A DNA stretch of 64,000 nt, taken from Haloarcula laminariae (GTDB taxonomy: Archaea > Halobacteriota > Halobacteria > Halobacteriales > Haloarculaceae). Numbering within the stretch: position 1 is the stretch's first letter; every line of letters begins with the position of its first letter. Made by a program: the position numbers and the translations under genes. Shown one piece after another: positions 7,436 through 15,977 of this stretch. The stretch is taken from the NCBI RefSeq assembly GCF_025457605.1, contig NZ_JAMZFY010000002.1, positions 496,001 to 560,000 on the forward strand, read 5' to 3'. The notes below the pieces were generated by a model, which was not told the DNA's origin, made no database searches, and saw only the letters and a program-made list of their open reading frames with translations.

Positions 7436-8206
7436 ATGCGCGAGATACTGGAAGCGGTCGCGGCGGGGGACCTGACCCCCGCCGAGGCCGAGTCGGAACT
7501 CGCCGGCTACGCGACCACCGGAGCCGGCCGCTTCGACGCGGCCCGGGAGGCCCGCTCGGGCGTCCCCGAGGCTGTGCTGGGCACGGGCAAGACGGCCGGG
7601 GAACTCGCCGACCTGGCGACGACCGCCGTCGAGACGACCGGCCGAGCCATCGTCACCCGAATCGATGCGGCCGGTGCGGGCGCCGTCCGTCGAGCGCTGG
7701 CCGAGAGCGCCCCGGACGCCACCGTCCGGTGGGACGAGCGGGCGCGGTGGCTCGTGGCCACCGGCCCCGGCTTCGAGCGGCCAGCTATCGACGCGGACAT
7801 CGGCGTCGTCACTGCCGGCACCTCCGACGCCGTTCCGGCGGGCGAGGCGGCGATGATAGCCCGCGAGATGGGCGCGAACGTGACGCGAATCGACGACGTC
7901 GGCGTCGCCAGCCTCGCCCGGACCGTCGACGCCACAGACCGACTGCGCGACCGGGACGTCCTCGTCGTGGCCGCCGGACGGGAAGGCGCCCTCCCCACCG
8001 TCGTCGCCGGGCTGGTCGACACGCCGGTCATCGGCCTGCCGGTCTCGACGGGCTACGGTCACGGCGGCGAGGGTGAGGCCGCCCTCTCTGGGATGCTCCA
8101 GTCCTGTACGGCGCTCTCGGTCGTAAACGTCGACGCGGGCTTTACCGCCGGCGTCCAGGCGGGGCTCGTCGCCAGACGGGTCGCGGCGGCGCGGGCGGGC
8201 GAATGA
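7436..8206 (+). CDS. larB: LarB, nickel-pincer cofactor biosynthesis carboxylase/hydrolase
   Basis: A 256-residue protein with a short N-terminal helical part (MREILEAVAAGDLTPAEAE, typical of LarB) and a C-terminal PurE/AIR-carboxylase-like domain (GVVTAGTSDAVPAGEAA, VVAAGREGALPTVVAGLV, GLPVSTGYG). LarB carboxylates nicotinic acid adenine dinucleotide and cleaves its phosphoanhydride, the first step to the nickel pincer cofactor of lactate racemase-type enzymes. The partners LarC, LarE and LarA are not in this window. The ATG at 7436 begins the conserved N terminus. Haloarchaeal copies are often annotated as AIR carboxylase-like; the N-terminal part argues for LarB. Confidence 0.88.
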   Translation: MREILEAVAAGDLTPAEAESELAGYATTGAGRFDAAREARSGVPEAVLGTGKTAGELADLATTAVETTGRAIVTRIDAAGAGAVRRALAESAPDATVRWDERARWLVATGPGFERPAIDADIGVVTAGTSDAVPAGEAAMIAREMGANVTRIDDVGVASLARTVDATDRLRDRDVLVVAAGREGALPTVVAGLVDTPVIGLPVSTGYGHGGEGEAALSGMLQSCTALSVVNVDAGFTAGVQAGLVARRVAAARAGE

Positions 8207-8315
8207 GCCGGGCCGATACTGTCAGCGCGGATGGATACCAAAACATTTGGGTAAACGAATATAGGACTAGAGCACCTCTGTTTGTCCGTCGGCGGTGGTG
8301 TCGCCGACGAACACG

Positions 8316-8465
8316 ATGCCTGAATGCAATCACTGCGGCGCGCACGTCTCGGACCAGTTCGCCCGTGTGTTCGCGGACGAGTACGGACACATCCGGGCCT
8401 GCCCGAACTGCTCGGCGAACGCTGGCATCGCCGAGGTCTCGAAAGAGCGTGCCCACGAAGCGTGA
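8316..8465 (+). CDS. DUF7563-type zinc micro-protein (paralogue)
   Basis: A 49-residue protein, MPECNHCGAHVSDQFARVFA at its start, with Cys4/Cys7 and Cys29/Cys32 as likely zinc ligands. It has the same length and spacing as the protein at 4595 (shared MPEC, ARVF and C-terminal E-x-S/R-x-x-R pattern) but is clearly diverged. Small single-zinc proteins of this kind are abundant in haloarchaea and several affect stress or surface phenotypes in Haloferax; the role of this one is not known. It lies just before the GIY-YIG gene. Confidence 0.8.
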   Translation: MPECNHCGAHVSDQFARVFADEYGHIRACPNCSANAGIAEVSKERAHEA

Positions 8466-8492
8466 GACCGACTGGGTCACCAGCATCGTGCG

Positions 8493-8807
8493 ATGACCAC
8501 CACGCGGAGCCCTGACCACTACGCCTACGTGCTGCGGTGTAGTGACGGCAGCTTTTACACCGGCTACACGACCGACGTACAGCGCCGGGTGCGTGAACAC
8601 GACGCCGGCGAGGGCGCGAAGTACACCCGCGGCCGGACGCCGGTCGAACTCGTTCACGTCGAGCGTTTCGAGTCGAAGTCGGCGGCGATGTCCCGCGAGT
8701 ACGAGATAAAACAGCTCACGCGAACCGAGAAGGAGCGGCTGGTAGCGGACGGTACTGCCGCGAGCGGGGAGCCGGGCGACGGGGACGACCCCTCCGCGGA
8801 CCGGTGA
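8493..8807 (+). CDS. GIY-YIG nuclease-fold protein (UPF0213 type)
   Basis: A 104-residue small stand-alone GIY-YIG domain. The motif appears as YVLRCSDGSFYTGYT followed by the conserved Arg/His segment RRVREHDAG and the Glu-containing SREYEIKQLTR. The family (UPF0213, E. coli YhbQ-like) includes structure-specific DNA nucleases, but the archaeal members are uncharacterised. The C-terminal 18 residues are an acidic, probably disordered tail. It lies between the zinc micro-protein and the phosphohexomutase on the same strand. Confidence 0.85.
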   Translation: MTTTRSPDHYAYVLRCSDGSFYTGYTTDVQRRVREHDAGEGAKYTRGRTPVELVHVERFESKSAAMSREYEIKQLTRTEKERLVADGTAASGEPGDGDDPSADR

Positions 8808-8886
8808 GCGGGAGCCAGCCCGACGAAGGCGTCACGCGCTGAGACAGGGGATGACCTTTTTGAGAGCCCCACGTGACTGTTCGGTC

Positions 8887-10275
8887 ATGGACGAAGACGA
8901 TGCCGCAGCGATACGCTTCGGGACGGACGGCTGGCGAGCGACCCTCGACGTGTTCACCGAGCCCCGGGTGCGAATCGTCGGCCAGGCCCTCGCGACGACG
9001 TTCCGCGACCGCGGCGAGGACGGCTCCGTGGTCATCGGCTACGACGCCCGGGAGACCTCGCGGGGGTTCGCCGAGGAGCTGGCCCGGGTGTTCTGTGCCA
9101 ACGGGTTCGACGTACTGCTGCCCGACCGGGACACGCCCACGCCAATCGTCGCCTGGACGGCCAAGGAGGGCGACCACGCCGGGGCGCTCCAGATTACGGC
9201 GAGTCACAACCCGCCCGAGTACAACGGCGTGAAGTTCATCCCCGGCGAGGGCGCGCCCGCGCTGCCCGACCTCACAGAGGAGGTCGAGGACAACCTCGCC
9301 GAGCCCGAGAGCCTCCCCGAGGACGAACACGGCGAGGTCACCGAGCGGGACCTCGTGGCCGACTACGCCGACCACGCCATCGAGTACGCCGACGCCGACC
9401 TCGACGGGCTCACCGTGGCCTACGACGCGATGTACGGCAGCGGCCGCGGCGTCACCGACGCCCTGCTGGAGCGGGCCGGCGCCGACGTGACCGCGATGCG
9501 GGACTACCTCGACCCCGACTTCGGCGGCGGGTCGCCCGAGCCCACGGCCGAGAAGGTCGGCGACCTCATCGAGGCCGTGACCGGGGGCGAGGCCGACATC
9601 GGCTTCGTCAACGACGGCGACGCCGACCGCCTCGGTATCGTCACGCCCGAGCGGGGCTTTCTCGACCCGAACCTCTTCCTCGCGGCGATGTACGACTACC
9701 TCCTTGAGACGCGCGAGGGCGACGTGGTGCGGACGGTCTCGACCTCCTCTATCGTCGACCGCGTCGCCGAGGACCACGGCCAGGCCGTCCACGAGACCGC
9801 CGTCGGCTTCAAGTGGGTCGCCGAGGCGATGGCCGAACACGACGCGCTGTTCGGCGGCGAGGAGTCGGGCGGGTTCGGCCTGACCGACCACCTCCGGAAC
9901 AAGGACGGCGTCCTGCTGGCGTTGGTCGCCGCCGCCGCCGAGTCCGAGCAGTCCCTCGACGCCCGCGTCGACGACCTCATCGAAGCCTACGGGGAGATAC
10001 ACCAGAGCCGAATCAGCGTCGACTGCCCCGACGACCGGAAGGGGCCGGTGCTCTCGGACCTGGAGACCGAACTGCCTGAGACCGTCGCCGGCGTCGACGT
10101 AGACGGCATCAACACCGTCGACGGGTTCAAGGTCCGCCTCGAAGACGGGACGTGGCTCCTGATGCGGCCCTCCGGCACCGAGCCGAAACTCCGCATCTAC
10201 GCCGAGGCCGGGAGCGAGGAACGCGTCGACGAGCTGCTGGCGGCCGGCCGGGACCTGGTCGAGCCGCTGGTGTAG
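8887..10275 (+). CDS. phosphoglucomutase/phosphomannomutase family enzyme
   Basis: A 462-residue alpha-D-phosphohexomutase. Key sites are IRFGTDGWRA at the start, the phosphoserine loop ITASHNPPEYNG with Ser106, the Mg-binding NDGDADR with Asp243, 245 and 247, the sugar-recognition FGGEESGG, and the phosphate loop RPSGTEPKLRIY. All catalytic features are intact, unlike the 4791 paralogue, which has a variant phosphate loop. The GEESGG sugar loop is usual for enzymes that act on glucose or mannose phosphates. I chose the ATG at 8887 because a T-rich TATA-like box lies about 27 bases upstream; an in-frame ATG at 8851 would place that box inside the gene. Confidence 0.87.
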   Translation: MDEDDAAAIRFGTDGWRATLDVFTEPRVRIVGQALATTFRDRGEDGSVVIGYDARETSRGFAEELARVFCANGFDVLLPDRDTPTPIVAWTAKEGDHAGALQITASHNPPEYNGVKFIPGEGAPALPDLTEEVEDNLAEPESLPEDEHGEVTERDLVADYADHAIEYADADLDGLTVAYDAMYGSGRGVTDALLERAGADVTAMRDYLDPDFGGGSPEPTAEKVGDLIEAVTGGEADIGFVNDGDADRLGIVTPERGFLDPNLFLAAMYDYLLETREGDVVRTVSTSSIVDRVAEDHGQAVHETAVGFKWVAEAMAEHDALFGGEESGGFGLTDHLRNKDGVLLALVAAAAESEQSLDARVDDLIEAYGEIHQSRISVDCPDDRKGPVLSDLETELPETVAGVDVDGINTVDGFKVRLEDGTWLLMRPSGTEPKLRIYAEAGSEERVDELLAAGRDLVEPLV

Positions 10276-10282
10276 AACGAGA

Positions 10283-10567
10283 TTACGGTTCGAGAACGAC
10301 GCGACCCGTGCTGTGGGCCGTGACCGTGTAGTCGTGGTAGTCGAACGTCACCGTTCCGGCCGACTCGTCTGCGAACAGCGAGTCGAGGGCGTCGGGGTCG
10401 ATGGCCGTGTACAGCGGGTCGAGGGCCGAATCGGCGTCCGGACCGGGGACGGCGTCCAGACCGGTGACGGCAGAAACGGCCCGGATAACGGTGTCGCTGA
10501 GCGATTCGGATTCGGAGGAAACGAAGTCCCGCGCCGACGTGCGTTGGTCGTATGCGTTGGCTGACAT
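10283..10567 (-). CDS. HalOD1 output-domain protein
   Basis: A 94-residue acidic protein. After a short polar N terminus it carries the roughly 70-residue HalOD1 domain: SLSDTVIRAVSAVTGLD, the DPLYTAIDPDALDSLF segment, and a final beta pair (GTVTFDYHDYTVTAHSTGRV). This domain is found in haloarchaea alone or as the output of response-regulator-like proteins; its molecular action is not known. The gene sits 66 bases downstream of a Bat-type regulator start region on the opposite side of the 10568-10633 gap, both on the minus strand, so they may be expressed together. Confidence 0.8.
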   Translation of the reverse strand: MSANAYDQRTSARDFVSSESESLSDTVIRAVSAVTGLDAVPGPDADSALDPLYTAIDPDALDSLFADESAGTVTFDYHDYTVTAHSTGRVVLEP

Positions 10568-10633
10568 CTGTCCGATATAGGTCTACTGGAGTGTTGGGTG
10601 TGGCTGTTACCTATGTAATCTATTTATATGCCG

Positions 10634-11299
10634 TCAGCTGTTCCCGTCCCGGCCCGAGAGGAGCGTCGACCCGATGAGCGAGCGGTAGCCCCGTCGGAGC
10701 CTGGATGCGAACGCCTGCCGCGTGATGCCGAGCTCGGACGCGAGCGCCGTCTGGTCGACAGCACGGGGGTCGTCGTAGTACCCCGACTCGTAGGCCAGTA
10801 GCAGCGCCTCGTGCTGTTCGGGCGTGAGGTCGTAGCCGGTGTCGGGCGCCATCTCCGAGAGCTGGCTGAGGCGGGCGAGGGTCACGTCGACGTCCAGCTC
10901 CGAACAGCGCTGCTGGAACTGCGAGAGCTGTTCGACCGTCGTCGCGCGAATCTCGAAGTTCCAGCCGTCCGCCGAGCCCGACGCGGCGAGCACCGTCACG
11001 CCGGCCGCCGCGATGGCCTCCATGATGCCCAGATACTCCGGCTCCCACTCGGCGCGGAACAGCCCCTTCTCCCCGGTATCGACCAGCAGGTCCGCCGAGC
11101 GCAGCTCCGGGAGGCCGTCGAACAGCGCCCGGACGCCCTCCAGGTCCCGGCCCGGGTCCTGTACCCAGAAATACGGCATGACCGTGTCGCCGCTCGGGAC
11201 GACGCGGTCGAGTTCGAGCGTCGCCTCGGGCCTGTCCTCGAAGATTTTTCCCAGGGGGAAGTCGGCGGCTGGGAGCGTGAAATCGGCGATGGAGACCAT
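10634..11299 (-). CDS. Bat-type (HTH_10) transcriptional regulator
   Basis: A 221-residue regulator of the bacterioopsin-activator family. Residues 1-155 form the GAF-HTH-associated sensor-like domain (FTLPAADFPLGKIFEDRP, WNFEIRATTVEQLSQFQQ). Residues 160-215 form the HTH_10 domain: YDLTPEQHEALLLAYESGYY, then the recognition part ELGITRQAFASRLRRGY. These proteins activate or repress haloarchaeal genes in response to unknown cues. No ligand site is evident. A related regulator lies at 25355. The next minus-strand gene is the HalOD1 protein. Confidence 0.85.
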   Translation of the reverse strand: MVSIADFTLPAADFPLGKIFEDRPEATLELDRVVPSGDTVMPYFWVQDPGRDLEGVRALFDGLPELRSADLLVDTGEKGLFRAEWEPEYLGIMEAIAAAGVTVLAASGSADGWNFEIRATTVEQLSQFQQRCSELDVDVTLARLSQLSEMAPDTGYDLTPEQHEALLLAYESGYYDDPRAVDQTALASELGITRQAFASRLRRGYRSLIGSTLLSGRDGNS

Positions 11300-11376
11300 A
11301 CCGGCGCTTGGGTTGCCGGGTGCTTAAGTCCGTATGTGTTGACACTATTGGGGCCGGGCGATAGGCATGGCCCGTC

Positions 11377-11751
11377 TCAGCGGCGCTGGCCCCACAGGCG
11401 ACCCGACTCGGCGGCCGGCTCGATGTCGAACCCCAGCCCCTCGTAGAACGGCCGCAGGTCGGCGTCGAACTCGGCGGTCAGGCGGTCCCGGCGCTCGCCG
11501 GCCGCCTCGACCAGCGCCGACCCGATGCCCTGACCGCGGCGCCGACGCCGGACCGCGACGGCCTCGACGTGGTCGCCCGAGAGCACCAGCGCGCCCAGCA
11601 CGCGCTCGCGGTCCGCCGAGACCGCGACGAGCACGTCGCCGCCGTCGATAGCGTCCCCGACCGCGCCGGCGTCGACGGCGAGCGCCGCGCCGTCGAGGAC
11701 GTTCATCACGTCCGGGAGGTCCCGTCCCGTCGCCTCGCGGACGCCGGTCAT
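11377..11751 (-). CDS. GNAT-family N-acetyltransferase
   Basis: A 124-residue short GNAT domain. The acetyl-CoA pyrophosphate loop is RRRRRGQGIGSALV, preceded by the central strand VEAVAVRR, and a C-terminal FYEGLGF completes the fold. It begins MTGVREATGRDLPDVMNV, the usual beta1-alpha1 start. The substrate cannot be told. The protein is a little shorter than most GNATs but has all core elements. It is isolated, with genes on both sides in other arrangements. Confidence 0.8.
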   Translation of the reverse strand: MTGVREATGRDLPDVMNVLDGAALAVDAGAVGDAIDGGDVLVAVSADRERVLGALVLSGDHVEAVAVRRRRRGQGIGSALVEAAGERRDRLTAEFDADLRPFYEGLGFDIEPAAESGRLWGQRR

Positions 11752-11925
11752 CCGTCTCCCGCGTCGTCGGTGGCCGCGGGCTGGTCGCCGAGAGCGGATC
11801 GCGGGAGCGCTGTGGCCGTGACGGGCATACCGGACGTACGCGCTCGGCCGTCAAAAACGGGGGGACAGCGCGGTGTCCGGCCGCGACGACGGGCGACTTT
11901 TCAGCGTGGCTCCGCTACCGCCGGT

Positions 11926-12330
11926 ATGGACGACGCGACCCGCGAGAAACTCCTCCGACGCGTCAACCGACAGGGTGCGACCGTCGGTGCCTCGCTCCCG
12001 GAGACGGTCACGATAGACGGCGAGGCGCTCCCGCTGGCGGAGTTCGTCGTCGAGACCCGGCGGGTCCCGGGCGTCCCGCCGGAGAGCCGGGAGCTGCTCG
12101 CGAGCGCGAAGAAGACGCTGCGGAGCGAGCGCGCCCGGCGGCTGGAGCGCCTGGAGTCAGACCCCCTGGACCGGGAAACCGCCGAGACGCTGGCCGACGA
12201 AATCGTCGGCATCGACCGGGCGCTGAACGCGCTCGACAACATCCGACAGCCCGACTACGGCGATACGGCCAGGGCGGCCGCCATCGACGACCACAAGCGT
12301 TGGACGGGCTTTCTCGACAAACTCAGCTAG
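11926..12330 (+). CDS. DUF5788 family protein
   Basis: A 134-residue charged, mostly helical protein. The opening EKLLRRVNRQGATVGASLPE and the closing DDHKRWTGFLDKL are the hallmarks of the haloarchaeal DUF5788 family. Its role is unknown. A long central helix rich in Arg and Glu (residues 60-110) may form a coiled coil. The ATG at 11926 is the conserved start. It is convergent with the SAMP2 gene; their stops are 8 bases apart. Confidence 0.8.
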   Translation: MDDATREKLLRRVNRQGATVGASLPETVTIDGEALPLAEFVVETRRVPGVPPESRELLASAKKTLRSERARRLERLESDPLDRETAETLADEIVGIDRALNALDNIRQPDYGDTARAAAIDDHKRWTGFLDKLS

Positions 12331-12338
12331 GCGGGCGG

Positions 12339-12539
12339 TCACCCGCCCTTGATGAGCCGGACGACGCGGACGTGGTCGCTCTCGACGGGCTGGTTCGTCG
12401 GCACCGTCCGCTCGTCGACCAGCACCGACACCGCGTGGGGCGAGAGGTCGAGCGGGGCGAGCAGGTCGGCGTAGGTGGCGTCCTCGGCGACGGTGACCTC
12501 GTGGGTCTCCTCGCCGGCCACCTCGACGGTGACGTCCAT
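12339..12539 (-). CDS. samp2: ubiquitin-like small archaeal modifier protein SAMP2
   Basis: A 66-residue beta-grasp protein ending VVRLIKGG. The C-terminal diglycine and the sequence of the whole protein closely resemble Haloferax SAMP2. SAMP2 is activated by the E1-like UbaA and serves two roles: isopeptide-linked tagging of proteins (sampylation) and sulfur carriage for tRNA thiolation. The Lys three residues from the end (KGG) is a known chain-linkage position in SAMP2. The start ATG at 12539 (MDVTVEVAGEE) matches the family; a much longer in-frame reading is an artefact. No partner genes are nearby. Confidence 0.9.
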   Translation of the reverse strand: MDVTVEVAGEETHEVTVAEDATYADLLAPLDLSPHAVSVLVDERTVPTNQPVESDHVRVVRLIKGG

Positions 12540-12728
12540 GCGCGTGTGTAACCGGATCGCCGGCTTCAGTGTGTCGGCTGGAGGCTGTAGTCCGGACGAC
12601 TGCGTATCCCTCTCGGTCCCGACGCCGCGAGCCACAGCCGAACGGCGGGGTAGTCGTTCGACCGCCGCGCCGCCGGAACGCCCCGAACGCGGCACAACGA
12701 CTATCGACGCTCGCGTTGTCGGTTCGAT

Positions 12729-13115
12729 ATGACCGCGGACGAGGAGGAAGACCCGCTCGCGTCCATCGTTGCCGGCAGCGTCACGGCGCTGACGTTCCTG
12801 GTCGGTTTCGGGCTCATGTTCGTCGGCGTCCCCTACTTCTGGGTCGCCTTCCCCGTCGGCTTCGGCGGGCTGCTTCCGGCGGCGATGGGCGCCACGCGGC
12901 TCTACCAGCGCCGACGGGAGGCCGACGGACCCACGAGTGAGGACGACCCGCTGGCGACGCTGCGGGACCGCTACGCCCGCGGCGAGCTCTCCGACGCGGA
13001 GTTCGAGCGACAGGTCGAGCGGCTGCTGGAGACCGAGGACGCCGAGACGGTCCGGGATCCGTCGCCACCCGACTCGTCGAGTCCCGCCGTCGAGCCGGAC
13101 CGCGAGACCGAGTAG
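12729..13115 (+). CDS. SHOCT-domain membrane protein
   Basis: A 128-residue protein with one or two membrane segments (residues 14-58) and a cytosolic part holding a SHOCT motif, DPLATLRDRYARGELSDAEF, followed by a helix ERQVERLLETED. SHOCT (short C-terminal) domains are oligomerisation helices seen on many archaeal and bacterial membrane proteins. The C-terminal 25 residues are polar and acidic. Function unknown. It is convergent with the large glycosyltransferase gene; only one base separates the stops. Confidence 0.78.
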   Translation: MTADEEEDPLASIVAGSVTALTFLVGFGLMFVGVPYFWVAFPVGFGGLLPAAMGATRLYQRRREADGPTSEDDPLATLRDRYARGELSDAEFERQVERLLETEDAETVRDPSPPDSSSPAVEPDRETE

Positions 13116-13116
13116 G

Positions 13117-14895
13117 CTAGAAGGGGTGCTCGTGGGGGCTGGTACAGGGTTTGGTGCGCTGCAGGACGAGCGTGTACTGGTTGGCCGCAAGCTCCTGCTC
13201 GTCGGCGAACTGGTCGGTGTGAGGGACGACGCCGTAGCGCAGCAGGTCGGTGTAGTCGCCGGGCGTCGCCCGCTGTGGGACGAAGTTCGGGGGCCGCTCG
13301 CCGAACTCCGCGACGATTTCGTAGTCCGTTTGCTCCTCGACCAGGTCGCGGACGTAGGTCCGCTGTGCCTCCCCGTTGCGGTAGTAGGTCCCCTGTTTCA
13401 GATACAGGAGGTCGCGGTAGCCGAGCTGGATGTACTCGGGACAGGGGTCGATTTGCTCGGGGGTCTGGAACCGATGGTTGATGGGCATCCCGTGAGGGAC
13501 CGCGGTGTCCTGGAGGTTCACGCGGTACACCTCCACGGTCTCGTTCTGGTCGGCGTTTTCGACCAGCCACTCCTCGGCCTCGTCCCGTGGCATCGAGGCG
13601 AAGCCGACCGCCCCCATGCCGGCGTACACCGCTGTCGTGACCAGCAACAGCGCCATCACCGGCCGAGCGACGGCCGGATTCCACGCGCGCAGGTCCCGCA
13701 AGGCGTTCGCCGACAACAGCGCGAGCAGCGGGAAGGTCGGCAGCAGGTGGTGGACCCGGAAGTCGTGCCACTGGGAGAACATCCCGACGTAGACGACGAG
13801 CATGACGAGTACGAGCGCGATACCGTAGCGACCCTCGCGCCGCTTGCGCAGCCCGATGACGCTCCCGACGACGCCGGCGACCGACGCGAAAAACAGCGGC
13901 AGCCCCATCCCGCTGAAGTACCCCCGGAGGAACCACCACGCGATGGGGGCGTCCGGGCCCGTCGGCCAGCTCACCCGCGAGGCCGACCCGCCGAAGATAC
14001 GCTCGACTAGCTGGTCGACCCCGCCCACGACGAACGTCGGGAAGCCAAGCAGTATCGTCACCAGCCCCAGCGTCGCGCCGATGCCGAGCAGGCGCGGGGC
14101 GAGCAGCGTTTTGAGGGTGTCGTCGGCCTTCAGCGCCCGGAGGACGTGGGCGACGCCGACTCCGAGGATGACCGGCGCGGCGGTGAGCTTGAAGGCGATT
14201 GCGGCCCCGCCACAGGCCGCGCCGACGTAGAAGGGAAGGCGCTCCCCGCTACGGACGTAGACGTACAGGAAGTTCAGCGCGAGCAGGACGAAAAACAGCG
14301 CCGGCATGTCCTCCCCGCCCTCGTGGGCGATAGTGAGAAAGCCGAACGTCAGCGTGAGAAGGGTTGCGGCGAGCCGCCCAGTCAGCCGGTCGACGGCGGC
14401 GGCGCCGAGCCGGTAGGTCAGGTAGACCGAACCCAGCGCGAAGGCGACGTTGAACAGCCGCACGAACGCGAGGCTCCACGTCCACACCCACTCGGGCGTC
14501 CCCGCCCACAGGTCGTAGTAGCCAAACGCGGGTTCGGGGTAGCCGACGGAGGCGAAGATATCCGCGCGGCCGGTCGCCACTGCGACGACGACCACCGGCA
14601 GCAGCGCCAGCGCGAACAGGTACAGCGTCGCGCCGAAGGGGACCCGGCTCCACTGGACGCCGTTCTGTAGCGACTCGACGCTCGGGTCGGCGAGCACCCG
14701 CCCGATGGGGACCACAGCGTCTATCAGGCGGTCTTTCTCGTCCCGGGTCGCGAAGTTCGGGACGCGGTGGAAGAACCAGAAACTCGCCAGCAGGGCCGCG
14801 GCGACCATGATGTACGGGAGATACGGGTCGGCGCGGAAGTCCTCGCGGACCTGCGACCGCACCCGGTCGAACGGCTCCCGCCCGGGACCGAACAT
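13117..14895 (-). CDS. ArnT/PMT-like membrane glycosyltransferase
   Basis: A 592-residue integral membrane protein. After a short cytoplasmic N terminus and a first membrane segment it has the acidic extracytoplasmic loop FATRDEKDRLIDAV with the D/E pair expected of GT-C fold enzymes, then about ten further membrane segments to residue 430, and a soluble C-terminal domain of about 150 residues with several Cys and Tyr. GT-C enzymes transfer sugars from a dolichol phosphate carrier to proteins or lipids outside the membrane. Acceptor and sugar are unknown. I start at the ATG at 14895 (MFGPGREPFD); an upstream start at 14922 would add nine residues. Confidence 0.75.
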   Translation of the reverse strand: MFGPGREPFDRVRSQVREDFRADPYLPYIMVAAALLASFWFFHRVPNFATRDEKDRLIDAVVPIGRVLADPSVESLQNGVQWSRVPFGATLYLFALALLPVVVVAVATGRADIFASVGYPEPAFGYYDLWAGTPEWVWTWSLAFVRLFNVAFALGSVYLTYRLGAAAVDRLTGRLAATLLTLTFGFLTIAHEGGEDMPALFFVLLALNFLYVYVRSGERLPFYVGAACGGAAIAFKLTAAPVILGVGVAHVLRALKADDTLKTLLAPRLLGIGATLGLVTILLGFPTFVVGGVDQLVERIFGGSASRVSWPTGPDAPIAWWFLRGYFSGMGLPLFFASVAGVVGSVIGLRKRREGRYGIALVLVMLVVYVGMFSQWHDFRVHHLLPTFPLLALLSANALRDLRAWNPAVARPVMALLLVTTAVYAGMGAVGFASMPRDEAEEWLVENADQNETVEVYRVNLQDTAVPHGMPINHRFQTPEQIDPCPEYIQLGYRDLLYLKQGTYYRNGEAQRTYVRDLVEEQTDYEIVAEFGERPPNFVPQRATPGDYTDLLRYGVVPHTDQFADEQELAANQYTLVLQRTKPCTSPHEHPF

Positions 14896-14985
14896 ACCCT
14901 CACAAACCCCCAGGGACGACAAAAGTTGTCTGGTCTCACCCGCACGACCGACGCCGCACTCCTCGAGACGTTCGGGCCGTATCAG

Positions 14986-15753
14986 CTACGGCGCCCGGGA
15001 CTCGTCGACCCAGTCGGGCTGGGACACCGTGATATCGTCGTAGCGGAACGCCATCTCGGTGCCGTAGGTGCCCTCCGGCGTCTCGATTGTGACTGTGAGC
15101 GAGTGTATCCGGCCGTCCGGACCGACGACCGCCCGGCCGTCGACCGACTGCACGTCGCTCCGGGCGAAGCCGGACTCGGTGGTGTTGCCGCTCAACTCGC
15201 TCTCGTTGAGCGACGCTCCCTCGTAGACGACTGCGTCCTCGCCGTCGACGGTCGTGGTCCCGGTCTCCGTCCACTCCACGAACCCGGTGTACAGGAAGCC
15301 CCCGATGACGGCGGCCCCCGCCTTGATGTTCGTCGCGACCCCGACGGTGCTGTTGGTTTCGCCGTACTGCACGTCCCCGGTGGTCCCGTTCCGAGCGGCG
15401 ACGTAGTCGGCCGTGGAGTACACCGCCGTCGTTCCCGACGGTCGAGTGAGCTCCACGAGTTCCCGGCCGGCAGCCGTATCGTTTCTTATCAGCACGTTCG
15501 TCTGGTCGGAGCCGTTGAACACCGTCACGTTGGTCTCGGTGGCGCTGTCGATCAGGTTATCGCCCCCGGCCGTCGACAGCGACCCGGTGCCGCCCGACTC
15601 CGCGCCGTCACCGCCCGCCGTCGGTGTCCCCTCGATTTGGGTCCCGGTTTCGGTGCCGTCTGCCGTTCCGGGCTCGGTCGGTGACACGTCGCCGCCGCTA
15701 CAGCCGGCGAGCAGCAGCAACGCCGCTACCACGATAACTGTCGATTTTCTCAT
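14986..15753 (-). CDS. haloarchaeal lipoprotein (DUF7537-like)
   Basis: A 255-residue secreted lipoprotein. The signal peptide is MRKSTVIVVAALLLLAGCSG with a clear lipobox (LLAGC, Cys17), followed by a Ser/Thr/Gly/Glu-rich linker and a beta-rich domain that contains VELTRPSGTTAVYSTADYVA and a C-terminal YGTEMAFRYDDITV strand pair. The pattern resembles LolA-like haloarchaeal lipoproteins. No enzymatic residues stand out; a role at the cell surface is inferred. The start at 15753 puts a normal n-region before the hydrophobic core; an earlier in-frame start at 15780 is less likely. Confidence 0.75.
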   Translation of the reverse strand: MRKSTVIVVAALLLLAGCSGGDVSPTEPGTADGTETGTQIEGTPTAGGDGAESGGTGSLSTAGGDNLIDSATETNVTVFNGSDQTNVLIRNDTAAGRELVELTRPSGTTAVYSTADYVAARNGTTGDVQYGETNSTVGVATNIKAGAAVIGGFLYTGFVEWTETGTTTVDGEDAVVYEGASLNESELSGNTTESGFARSDVQSVDGRAVVGPDGRIHSLTVTIETPEGTYGTEMAFRYDDITVSQPDWVDESRAP

Positions 15754-15876
15754 CACCCCGTAATGGAAATGAGATAGCAAATAGCTTCGGCCAACAGCTC
15801 TTTAAAACCCTCCGCGGGACCGCCGTTCGGCCCCGTGGGGCTCGCGTGCTCGAAGGTCTGCAGGGGTTACGCAATC

Positions 15877-15925
15877 GCCTCGCTGTCGCTCGGCGGTTCG
15901 CGTCGGTAGAAACGTCCGGACGGAG
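15877..15925. repeat. 49-bp direct repeat, outer copy (tRNA-Arg tail)
   Basis: Identical to 16075-16123, 198 bases away. The last 13 bases are the final bases of tRNA-Arg (cgtccggacggag in plus-strand sense) and the rest is the tRNA's 3' flank. The identity stops within the T arm: this copy continues ttccac, the tRNA continues atttgaac. Confidence 0.85.
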
Positions 15926-15977
15926 TTCCACACGAGCGAAGCGAGCGTGGAGCACGTCCGTACGTGCACGAAGTGAA

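Noticed and set aside
7282-8076. TTG-started ORF downstream of the orphan TATA box
   Set aside because: It overlaps larB in a different frame, has Arg/Gly-rich content and no family; only the first 40 codons precede larB.
4791-10275. The two phosphohexomutases as a glycan-synthesis island
   Set aside because: They are separated by unrelated genes, face different ways, and no glycosyltransferase or nucleotidyltransferase genes accompany them.
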